In this document: positions 1-5,312 of the stretch, one piece after another | Layout: the number at the start of each line of letters is the position of its first letter | Numbering within the stretch: the first letter of the stretch is position 1 | Source: an uncultured Bacilli bacterium | GTDB lineage: Bacteria > Bacillota_I > Bacilli_A > ML615J-28 > CAG-698 | Length of the DNA stretch: 5,312 bases | Direction of reading: 5' to 3' | NCBI GenBank assembly: GCA_947624315.1 | Contig: CANQJU010000084.1 | Location: 1 to 5,312, forward strand | Program-made: the position numbers and the translations under genes | The notes under the pieces: generated by a model | Told to the model about the DNA's origin: nothing | Databases searched by the model: none | Seen by the model: the letters and a program-made list of their open reading frames with translations, nothing else

Positions 1-247
1 CTTTTCCTTCTAGCTTTCCCGCTGGGATTTCATAAATTACTTCTTTCATAGGATATCGATATTGTTTTTCTAAATAAATATTATTATCATTATCAATAAC
101 TAAAATAGCAACAGCTCCAGGATGATGAAGATATTCTCTTGTTCCTAAAGTTTCATTAGGAAGCATAACTTCATCCTTATGCAATTCTAAAAATGAACCT
201 TTATAAACAACTTTTTCTTCAATGGTTTTTTCAATTAGTTTGCTCAT
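1..247 (-). CDS. nudF: ADP-ribose pyrophosphatase, Nudix family (NudF-like), N-terminal 82 residues only
   Basis: Partial gene that runs off the left edge. I translated it by hand as a continuous frame from ATG at 247. Family members hydrolyse ADP-ribose to AMP and ribose 5-phosphate in the cytosol. Visible family signatures are REYLHHPGAVAIL (residues 38-50), the KQYRYP segment (61-66) and EIPAGKLEGK (73-82), which leads into the Nudix box. The catalytic REXXEE part of that box lies outside the window, so activity cannot be judged. The overall pattern (HPGAV, KQ-R-P, EIPAGKLE) closely resembles Bacillus NudF/YqkG from memory. The start codon overlaps the dnaI stop as TAATG, with a weak GGTGGA site upstream inside dnaI, so translation is probably coupled to dnaI. 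A related Nudix hydrolase with another nucleotide-sugar substrate is the main alternative. Confidence 0.85.
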   Translation of the reverse strand, partial: MSKLIEKTIEEKVVYKGSFLELHKDEVMLPNETLGTREYLHHPGAVAILVIDNDNNIYLEKQYRYPMKEVIYEIPAGKLEGK

Positions 248-1074
248 TAATTTCCACCATTGCGATAATCCTTATCTTTAAGCTCATAAGGTGTCATTAA
301 GTTTCTCAAACGTTGAATTATTCTACCTGCTTTTAAGCGATCATTTTCATTATTTGTATCAGCAAAGTGTTTTAACAATTCTTCCAAATTATAATTTGAT
401 GTAGCAAAAACGGGTAAATCTTCATTCATACGATATTGAAGAATTGGTCCTAAAACCTCATCGCGCAAATATGCGGTATTATTCTCTCCACCCAAATCAT
501 CAAGCATTAAAATATCAACTTTTTTAAGTTCTTCAATCATTGTTTCTAATTGATTAGAACCAATAGAACTTTTGATTTGTCTTGTTAAATCGGGATAATA
601 AGCATATATAACCTTTTTTCCATTTTCTGAAAGTTCTTTAGCAAATGAATATAGAATAAAGGATTTACCTTGTCCATATCCACCATAAATATAAATGCCT
701 TTAGGATGTTCATTATTTAAATATTTTTGATTAAAAGAAATCAATTCTTTAATAATCATAGCTCTTTCTTTGTTCTTATATAATTCCCCTTTGTTTTGTT
801 CAAAGAAATAAGTTACTAAATTATCTTTAGGCTCATATTGACAAGAAACAAATTTAGAATTTGGGCGATTATTAAATTCTAAAACACATTTACAATATTG
901 ATTAGGATTTAAACATTCACCATTTTTCTTACATAAAGAGCAATAATCATCACATTCTTTTTTCAATGAAAAAACTCGATATGCTTTAAGAATATCATCT
1001 TCAGTCAATTTGTGTTTTTGAACAAACTCTTTAATTTCCTTATTTTTTAATAAGTCCTCAACTAGTTTTTCCAT
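247..1074 (-). CDS. dnaI: Primosomal protein DnaI, helicase loader AAA+ ATPase
   Basis: Loader that, with DnaB and DnaD, delivers the replicative helicase (DnaC in Bacillus naming) to origins and restart sites. It is 275 residues from the chosen ATG. Residues 1-40 are helical, followed by a cysteine-rich segment (C41, C45, C48, C54, C61, C63, C78) that corresponds to the zinc-binding N-terminal helicase-interaction domain. The AAA+ part has Walker A GGYGQGKS (131-138), Walker B ILMLDDLGGE (188-197, D192/D193) and sensor I FATSN (223-227). RIIQRL (251-256) should hold the arginine finger by analogy with E. coli DnaC. The frame stays open back to a TTG at 1107, but ATG at 1074 has a strong AAGGAG site with a 7-nt spacer and is preferred. 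The gene overlaps the dnaB 3' end by 17 nt, and its stop overlaps the nudF start. Confidence 0.95.
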   Translation of the reverse strand: MEKLVEDLLKNKEIKEFVQKHKLTEDDILKAYRVFSLKKECDDYCSLCKKNGECLNPNQYCKCVLEFNNRPNSKFVSCQYEPKDNLVTYFFEQNKGELYKNKERAMIIKELISFNQKYLNNEHPKGIYIYGGYGQGKSFILYSFAKELSENGKKVIYAYYPDLTRQIKSSIGSNQLETMIEELKKVDILMLDDLGGENNTAYLRDEVLGPILQYRMNEDLPVFATSNYNLEELLKHFADTNNENDRLKAGRIIQRLRNLMTPYELKDKDYRNGGN

Positions 1075-2362
1075 TCTTCTTCTCCTTCTTTGTTCCAAAA
1101 TCTTCAACAGCTAATATTTCTTGTAAAGCTTTGTCTTGTTCATCTTCTTTAGTTATATTAGCAGATTCCTTTTTAATGCGATCTTCGTATCCTTGATACC
1201 AATCAGGAACTTCTTTAGTTTTAACATTATTTCTTCCTTTAGGTGTATTAATATTTTCACTTTTCTTATTAAGAAGTTCCATAGCATCTTTAGCGTTCTT
1301 AACATTTGCTCTTTTCCAAGTATTAGCGATTTTTTCAAAGTAATTGTATGAAGGAATTTCCCCATTTTTTTCCTTGTTAGCATATAAAATCATGACATTT
1401 ATTACACCTTGAGAAAAACCCGTATTTTTAGCTAAATCACTAAACAGTTTGAGTTCACTTAAAGATGGTTTAATTCCACTCAAATTCTTTAACAATTCTT
1501 CACAACTCAACTTTTCAACTTCTCGATAAAACTTGATATAATTTTCATCTAAATTACCATCATTTAATGGTATTGGTTCTTTAGGGGCAAAATTAATTGG
1601 ATCTCCCGATTTCTCTTGATAAATCTTTTGAGCATGTTTATCAATATCTTTAATTTTCAAATCTTTATCAATTTGAATTGCTTGCATAACCGCATAATAC
1701 ATTTCTTCTTCATCCAAATGATAATGAAAACTAATCTTTAATATTTCTTCACGAAACTCTAAATTATTAAAAATATTGGGATCAATAAACTTTGTATCAA
1801 ACTTAAGTTTAAATAAAGTATAATCAAAATTACTATTTTTTATATAAATAGTATCTTTAGCCATTTCTTTAAAATAACTTGGCAATACTTTTTTCAATTG
1901 ACTTTCTGTTCTTTCAAAAGCTTCATCAAAAGATTTGCTTATTTCTTTATAATTCTTATGATTTTCAATTTGCTTTTCCAACTTCTTTTTTTCAACAAGT
2001 CCAACTCTACTTTCTAAAAAATCAACTAACAAATGATTATTCATAAAAGCTTTAACACTTAATGGTGAATTAATTTCAAACAAATAACCATTTTTAGAAC
2101 TATAGAAGGTATTAATAAGACCAATGCCTTCAAGCTTAGCAATTGTTTGATTTAAGAAAACACTATTAGATATTCCTAAATTATCCATTATTTTACTTAT
2201 TTGATATTCAGTATTATTTTCTAATTGTGTTAAAAAGAAATATAAAGCAAAACTATCAACACCAATTAATGGCAAATATAGGTTTGTTAGGGAATATACA
2301 TCTTCACCACTTAAATTGTACAACTTTTGAATTTTAAAAATATCGTATCCAGTAAAATCCAT
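1058..2362 (-). CDS. dnaB: Replication initiation and membrane attachment protein DnaB (DnaD/DnaB family)
   Basis: Bacillota primosome protein that acts with DnaD and DnaI in loading the replicative helicase at oriC and stalled forks. It is not the helicase called DnaB in E. coli. The protein has 434 residues, slightly shorter than Bacillus DnaB (about 470). The N-terminal portion (about 1-115) looks like a winged-helix domain, with helices around LYLPLIGVDSFALYFFL (28-44). A charged helical, probably coiled-coil stretch follows (about 118-165). The C-terminal DnaD-like domain (about 285-365) carries the family YxxxIxxxW motif as Y341, I345 and W349, within YFEKIANTW. The tail is lysine and glutamate rich and probably disordered. 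ATG at 2362 has AAGGAG at 2369-2374 with a 6-nt spacer. The gene starts 15 nt after the upstream stop, ends in TGA and overlaps dnaI by 17 nt. The dnaI neighbour strongly supports the assignment. Confidence 0.92.
   Translation of the reverse strand: MDFTGYDIFKIQKLYNLSGEDVYSLTNLYLPLIGVDSFALYFFLTQLENNTEYQISKIMDNLGISNSVFLNQTIAKLEGIGLINTFYSSKNGYLFEINSPLSVKAFMNNHLLVDFLESRVGLVEKKKLEKQIENHKNYKEISKSFDEAFERTESQLKKVLPSYFKEMAKDTIYIKNSNFDYTLFKLKFDTKFIDPNIFNNLEFREEILKISFHYHLDEEEMYYAVMQAIQIDKDLKIKDIDKHAQKIYQEKSGDPINFAPKEPIPLNDGNLDENYIKFYREVEKLSCEELLKNLSGIKPSLSELKLFSDLAKNTGFSQGVINVMILYANKEKNGEIPSYNYFEKIANTWKRANVKNAKDAMELLNKKSENINTPKGRNNVKTKEVPDWYQGYEDRIKKESANITKEDEQDKALQEILAVEDFGTKKEKKNGKTS
1082..1087 (-). 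promoter_or_regulatory. dnaI ribosome binding site inside dnaB
   Basis: Reads AAGGAG on the minus strand with a 7-nt spacer to ATG at 1074. It decides the dnaI start against the in-frame TTG at 1107, which has no comparable site upstream. The same purine tract encodes the lysine-rich DnaB C terminus (KKEKKNGK). Confidence 0.8.
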
Positions 2363-2377
2363 TCCTAACTCCTTTTT

Positions 2378-2743
2378 CTATTTATATAAACTTACCCCTT
2401 TAAAAGATAACTCTCCATCCAAATATTTGTATAATCTTTGGATTATCTTTTTTCCTTTGCCATTTGGTATTAATTTATATGTTGTGACTTTCAAATCAAT
2501 AGCTGTTTCCATTGGTCTAATGCCAATAACCGTAGCTGTACAAGTATAATTGACAGTTTCAAAATATATTTCCATATATGTTTCGTTTTCAGCTTTGATT
2601 GTTCCCTTTTCACTTTCTATCATTTTTTTAACAGCTTCAACGCTTTCTTCATAGCGATTACGATAATATCTAGTGCGCAATTCCTCTATTGGGCTATTAT
2701 CTGATGTTTCATAATCATTGTTAAATAAATCTTTAAATCCCAT
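2378..2743 (-). CDS. Conserved-looking hypothetical protein, 121 residues, between coaE and dnaB
   Basis: I do not recognise this protein. It has no signal peptide, membrane segment, cysteine cluster or nucleotide-binding motif. The first 20 residues are acidic and polar (SDNSPIEEL). A basic, tyrosine-rich helix follows (LRTRYYRNRYEESVEAVKKMIESE, roughly 22-45). Alternating segments that look like four or five beta strands come next (about 48-90). A basic patch NGKGKKIIQRLYKYL (94-108) and a short ending GVSLYK complete it. A small cytosolic alpha+beta protein is the natural reading; the basic helix and patch could contact nucleic acid, but that is inference. ATG at 2743 has AAAGGAG at 2751-2757 with a 7-nt spacer. 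Both site and start lie within the 3' end of coaE (11-nt overlap), and dnaB follows after 15 nt. The good ribosome site and tight packing indicate a real, co-translated gene. In Bacillus, nrdR lies just before dnaB, but this protein lacks the NrdR zinc ribbon and ATP cone. Confidence 0.8.
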   Translation of the reverse strand: MGFKDLFNNDYETSDNSPIEELRTRYYRNRYEESVEAVKKMIESEKGTIKAENETYMEIYFETVNYTCTATVIGIRPMETAIDLKVTTYKLIPNGKGKKIIQRLYKYLDGELSFKGVSLYK

Positions 2744-3329
2744 CTCTATTCTCCTTTATTTCTTTTAGTACTTGTTCAATAGCAGAATATGTTTTTTCTT
2801 TTTCTTGGCTATTGTCAATTACATAATCACTTTTAGATATTTTTAAGGATATTGGATATTGTGAGGCAATTTTATCATTAGCATATTCTAAACTAATATT
2901 ATCTCGCTTCATCAATCTTTCTATTTGTTTATCATAATTAGTATAAACAACAATTACCTTATCACATTTCTTCTCAAAACCAACTTCATATAATAGAGGC
3001 ATACTAACAAAAATAATTTCCCTATTTTCTTTAAAAATATAATCTTCAATTTTTTCTAAAACAACGGGATGAATAATATTTTCTAGTTGTTTCTTTTTTT
3101 CTTTATCAAAATATATAATCTTTGCTAATTTTTTTCTATCAATTTCTTTATTTTCTTGTAAGTACTCACTACCAAAGGTATCAACAATGGTTTTGTAACA
3201 CTCTCCACCTTTTTTTGTTACTTCTCTAGATATTACATCTGCATCAATAACTTTATAATTTTTTTGAATTAAATAATCGGTAACTAAACTTTTACCGCTA
3301 GCAATGGAACCCGTAATACCTACTACCAT
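2733..3329 (-). CDS. coaE: Dephospho-CoA kinase
   Basis: Catalyses the last step of coenzyme A synthesis, ATP-dependent phosphorylation of the 3'-hydroxyl of dephospho-CoA, in the cytosol. It is 198 residues from the chosen start, the usual family size. Visible elements are the P-loop GSIASGKS (7-14), the substrate-site DAD (29-31), HP (87-88), PLLYE (111-115, commonly PLLFE), the lid arginines R138 and R142 in RLMKR, and the C-terminal SQYPISLKISKSDYVIDNS (156-174). ATG at 3341 would add four residues (MEVH) and has no ribosome site upstream. The GGAGG that follows it serves ATG at 3329, giving the classic MVVGITGSIASGKS N terminus. The gene starts 29 nt after mutM and overlaps the next gene by 11 nt. 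Its place between mutM and the primosome genes matches Bacilli. Confidence 0.95.
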   Translation of the reverse strand: MVVGITGSIASGKSLVTDYLIQKNYKVIDADVISREVTKKGGECYKTIVDTFGSEYLQENKEIDRKKLAKIIYFDKEKKKQLENIIHPVVLEKIEDYIFKENREIIFVSMPLLYEVGFEKKCDKVIVVYTNYDKQIERLMKRDNISLEYANDKIASQYPISLKISKSDYVIDNSQEKEKTYSAIEQVLKEIKENRDGI

Positions 3330-3334
3330 ATGTA

Positions 3335-3339
3335 CCTCC
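3335..3339 (-). promoter_or_regulatory. coaE ribosome binding site
   Basis: Reads GGAGG on the minus strand, 5 nt before ATG at 3329. It lies downstream of the alternative ATG at 3341 and so favours the shorter protein, which also begins where CoaE proteins normally begin. Confidence 0.75.
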
Positions 3340-3369
3340 ATTTTAATATTTTATCATTCTACTTGTCAA
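3340..3369 (-). promoter_or_regulatory. Possible weak sigma-A promoter before coaE
   Basis: TTGACA (3364-3369) sits at the end of mutM. TAAAAT (3340-3345) lies 18 nt downstream, but would start transcription after the coaE ribosome site. A second candidate, TGATAAAAT (3348-3356), resembles an extended -10 element and would leave the ribosome site in the transcript, but lacks a properly spaced -35. This is the widest junction in the window (29 nt). AT-rich sequence yields such matches by chance, so this is only a candidate for an internal promoter. Confidence 0.22.
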
Positions 3370-4195
3370 GATTATTTTTTTGACACTTTGGGCAATAATA
3401 TGTTCCTCTACCACCAACATATATTTTTATTATTTCTTGACTACAAGTTGGACATATTTTTTTAGTATGAACTAATAGTTCATTTTGAAAAAGTCCTGTG
3501 GCTGCATGAGAATTAACAAAACTGCGAATTGTTGTTCCCCCTAAACTAATTGCTTTTTGTAAAACTATTTGACTATTATTTATTATTTGCAATAACTTTT
3601 CATCACCTATTAAAGAAACATCTGTTAAAGGGTTAAGTTTAGACATAAAGCAAACTTCATCAGCATAGATATTTCCCAATCCACATATTACACTTTGGTC
3701 TAAAAGAGCTGTTTTAAGGGGCTTATGAGAATGACTCCATTTTCCCTTTAAATATTCAACAGTTAATCTATTATCAAATGGTTCCCATCCTAAACTATTT
3801 AATGGCTCCATTTTTTCTACTTCTTCAATATTAGTTGTTTTAAACAAATACATAACACCAAATTTTCTTGTATCATTATAACGCAAGCTTTCATCATTTT
3901 CTAAATAGAAAATAATGTGTTCGTGTTTTTCTTTTTCTTCATTGCCTTTAAGGAAATATTTTCCTTCCATTCGTAGGTGAGAGACCATAATCAAATGATC
4001 AAAAACAAAAATTAAAAATTTTCCTCTTCTTTCAATTTGACAAAAACGTTCACCAGCTAAAAGAGTTTTAAACTCTAAAGGTGTAACATTTTGAATAATG
4101 CGTTCATAGAAAACCTCAACTCTGATTATTCTTTTCCCTAAAACTAATTCCTTTAAACTATTCTTAACAGTTTCAACCTCTGGTAATTCTGGCAT
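3359..4195 (-). CDS. mutM: Formamidopyrimidine-DNA glycosylase (Fpg/MutM)
   Basis: Bifunctional DNA glycosylase and AP lyase that removes 8-oxoguanine and formamidopyrimidines in base-excision repair. At 278 residues it is full length for the family (about 270-275). The N terminus MPELPEVETV places the catalytic Pro2 and Glu3 directly after Met, which fixes the start. The conserved lysine is K59 in ERRGKF. The void-filling triad appears as M76 (HLRMEGKY), R110 and F112 (NDTRKFG). The helix-two-turn-helix region includes LLDQSVICGLGNIYADE (164-180). The C-terminal zinc finger has C248, C251, C268 and C271, with R263 in GGRGTYYCPKC. All expected residues are present, so it should be active. The start overlaps the nitroreductase stop as TAATG, preceded by AGAAGGTGG, suggesting coupled translation. 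Pol I, which fills gaps in this pathway, is encoded just upstream. Confidence 0.97.
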   Translation of the reverse strand: MPELPEVETVKNSLKELVLGKRIIRVEVFYERIIQNVTPLEFKTLLAGERFCQIERRGKFLIFVFDHLIMVSHLRMEGKYFLKGNEEKEKHEHIIFYLENDESLRYNDTRKFGVMYLFKTTNIEEVEKMEPLNSLGWEPFDNRLTVEYLKGKWSHSHKPLKTALLDQSVICGLGNIYADEVCFMSKLNPLTDVSLIGDEKLLQIINNSQIVLQKAISLGGTTIRSFVNSHAATGLFQNELLVHTKKICPTCSQEIIKIYVGGRGTYYCPKCQKNNLDK

Positions 4196-4704
4196 TATTC
4201 CACCTTCTCAAAATATACTCTCTCTTTATTATATCGGTTTAGATAATATAAATCTTTTTCATCAAGAGGATAACCATAGGCAACAACTGCAAATGGTTCT
4301 AAATTTTGAGGCAAGTTAAAAAGCACTCTCAAGTTATTCATTCTCTCTTGATTGGGATATATTCCACACCAACAGCCACCTATACCTAAAGAGCAAGCTT
4401 CTAAAAGACTATTTTCAATAGCTGCTGACATATCTTGAGAATACATATGAGGAACAGTTAATATATCTAAATCAGTTAAAAAGACAATGGCAAGTTTGGC
4501 TTTATCAACAAACTTCATATTAGGAGAAGTTTTAGAAAGATTAACTAAGGTTTCTTCATTTTGGCAAACTAAAAACTTCCAAGGTTGTTGATTCCTAGCA
4601 CTAGGAGCTTGCATCGCCGCTTTTAAGATTAATTCAATTTTTTCATTTTCAATTTTTTTATCTAAGTATTTGCGTACACTACGTCTTTTATTAATAACTT
4701 CCAT
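4195..4704 (-). CDS. Small FMN-dependent nitroreductase family protein
   Basis: Nitroreductase-fold flavoprotein of 169 residues, at the short end of a family often 170-220 long. Members use FMN and NAD(P)H to reduce nitroaromatics, quinones or other electron acceptors, normally as dimers; the physiological substrate here cannot be told. Family marks are RRSVRKY (7-13), which binds the FMN phosphate, APSARNQQPWKF (33-44, with S35, N38 and Q39), the central helix DMSAAIENSLLEACSLGIGGCW (91-112), and VVAYGYP (140-146). ATG at 4704 has AAAGGAG at 4711-4717 with a 6-nt spacer, and that site overlaps the polA stop codon. The gene therefore sits 11 nt after polA and overlaps mutM by 1 nt, embedded in the repair operon. 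A link to oxidative or nitrosative stress would fit MutM, but that is inference. Confidence 0.9.
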   Translation of the reverse strand: MEVINKRRSVRKYLDKKIENEKIELILKAAMQAPSARNQQPWKFLVCQNEETLVNLSKTSPNMKFVDKAKLAIVFLTDLDILTVPHMYSQDMSAAIENSLLEACSLGIGGCWCGIYPNQERMNNLRVLFNLPQNLEPFAVVAYGYPLDEKDLYYLNRYNKERVYFEKVE

Positions 4705-4715
4705 CTTCTTCTCCT

Positions 4716-5312
4716 TTACTTAGCTAAAAACCAATTATCTCCTACACCTGCTTCCGCAATCAACGGAATGCTTAATTTAACAGCATTTTCCATTTTTTCT
4801 TTAACTAATTGTTTCATTAAATCAACTTCTTCTATTGGACAATCAAAAATCAATTCATCATGAACTTGAGCAATCATCAAAGAGCGTAAATTTCTCTTTT
4901 GCATTTCTTGATAAATATCAACCATAGCAATTTTTATAATATCAGCAGCTGTACCTTGAATAGGTGAATTCATCGCTGTTCTTTCCCCGAAACTGCGCAA
5001 ATTGCTATTTTCACTATTAATTTCGCTTATATATCGACGACGATTGAATAAAGTTTTGCTATAGCCTAATCTTTTAGCTTCACTAATAAAATTATCTAAG
5101 CATTCTTTAGCTTTAGCATAGGTCATAAAATATTTGTTAATATAAAGATTAGCTTCAATAGGACTAACATCAATGGCTTCACTCAATCCCCAAGCACTCA
5201 TACCATAAATAATTCCAAAGTTAATTGCTTTAGCAGTTCTACGCATTTCCTTAGTAACATCAGAAACTGAAACATTAAAAATTTGACTAGCCGTTTTTGT
5301 ATGAATATCTAT
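4716..5312 (-). CDS. polA: DNA polymerase I, C-terminal 198 residues (polymerase fingers and palm)
   Basis: Partial gene whose 5' part lies beyond the right edge. The frame is open to the last base, so the Met codon at 5246 is internal. The enzyme fills gaps in excision repair and replaces Okazaki RNA primers. The fragment opens with DIHTKTASQIFNVS. Next come the O-helix motif B, RRTAKAINFGIIYG (fragment residues 24-37), and the segment RRRYISEIN, then SFGERTAMNSPIQGTAADIIK. Motif C is QVHDELIF, with catalytic D152 and E153. The protein ends with the typical GDNWFLAK. The O-helix residue equivalent to E. coli F762 is Phe (F32), the usual form that discriminates against dideoxynucleotides. Exonuclease domains are out of view, so proofreading status is unknown. 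The gene ends in TAA 11 nt before the nitroreductase. In Bacilli polA is commonly followed by mutM and coaE, as here apart from the inserted gene. Confidence 0.97.
   Translation of the reverse strand: MDIHTKTASQIFNVSVSDVTKEMRRTAKAINFGIIYGMSAWGLSEAIDVSPIEANLYINKYFMTYAKAKECLDNFISEAKRLGYSKTLFNRRRYISEINSENSNLRSFGERTAMNSPIQGTAADIIKIAMVDIYQEMQKRNLRSLMIAQVHDELIFDCPIEEVDLMKQLVKEKMENAVKLSIPLIAEAGVGDNWFLAK

Noticed and set aside
1058..1060. TGA as a Trp codon (Mycoplasma-type code), suggested by the AT richness
   Set aside because: The conserved Trp residues checked in PolA, MutM and DnaB are all TGG, and the frame after this TGA ends six codons on, so TGA is a normal stop.
1136..1351. Plus-strand open frame of 71 residues, hydrophobic and Phe-rich
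   Set aside because: It is antisense to the conserved C-terminal part of dnaB. Its Phe/Ile content is what results from reading AT-rich lysine codons backwards, and it has no family features.
1153..1383. Minus-strand 76-residue open frame in another frame of dnaB
   Set aside because: It overlaps the DnaD-like domain of dnaB completely and has a low-complexity Lys/Leu/Ile composition, so it is a shadow frame.
3330..3341. ATG at 3341 as the coaE start (adds MEVH)
   Set aside because: It has no ribosome site upstream, and the GGAGG right after it is placed to serve ATG at 3329, where CoaE proteins normally begin.
3361..3370. Short palindrome CTTG-A-CAAG at the mutM end as a terminator or operator
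   Set aside because: The arms are only 4 nt with a 1-nt loop and no T run follows. It is too small for a terminator and has no evidence as an operator.
4716..5246. A short complete 176-residue polymerase starting at Met 5246
   Set aside because: The frame continues upstream to the window edge with conserved Pol I sequence (DIHTKTASQIF), so this Met is internal to polA.

Overview
The window looks like chromosomal core sequence from a low-GC Bacillota bacterium, most likely class Bacilli. The evidence is strong AT richness, purine-rich Shine-Dalgarno sites, and above all a primosomal DnaB (DnaD-fold) plus DnaI pair, which is the Bacillota-specific helicase-loading system. Trp is encoded by TGG at the conserved positions checked, and dnaB ends in TGA. 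The standard code therefore applies, and a Mycoplasma/Spiroplasma-type code is unlikely.

All eight genes lie on the minus strand and are read from high to low coordinates. They are: polA 3' end (4716-5312), a small FMN nitroreductase (4195-4704), mutM (3359-4195), coaE (2733-3329), an unrecognised 121-residue protein (2378-2743), dnaB (1058-2362), dnaI (247-1074) and the 5' end of a nudF-like ADP-ribose pyrophosphatase gene (1-247). Junctions run from a 17-nt overlap to a 29-nt gap, so this is almost certainly one polycistronic unit. Two junctions are TAATG stop/start overlaps. No stretch without a gene exceeds 29 nt. I see no RNA gene, mobile element, CRISPR array, repeat or terminator.

The polA-mutM-coaE-...-dnaB-dnaI order is the familiar replication/repair neighbourhood of Bacilli. 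Pol I and formamidopyrimidine-DNA glycosylase serve base-excision repair, CoaE makes coenzyme A, and DnaB and DnaI load the replicative helicase. Local departures from the Bacillus arrangement, as I recall it, are the nitroreductase between polA and mutM, the unknown protein between coaE and dnaB (where Bacillus has gapB, speD and nrdR), and nudF directly after dnaI. Two starts are best moved downstream of the longest open frame: dnaI to 1074 and coaE to 3329.

I found no convincing undescribed system. The part most worth a second look is the small unknown protein embedded, with translational overlap, between coaE and dnaB.
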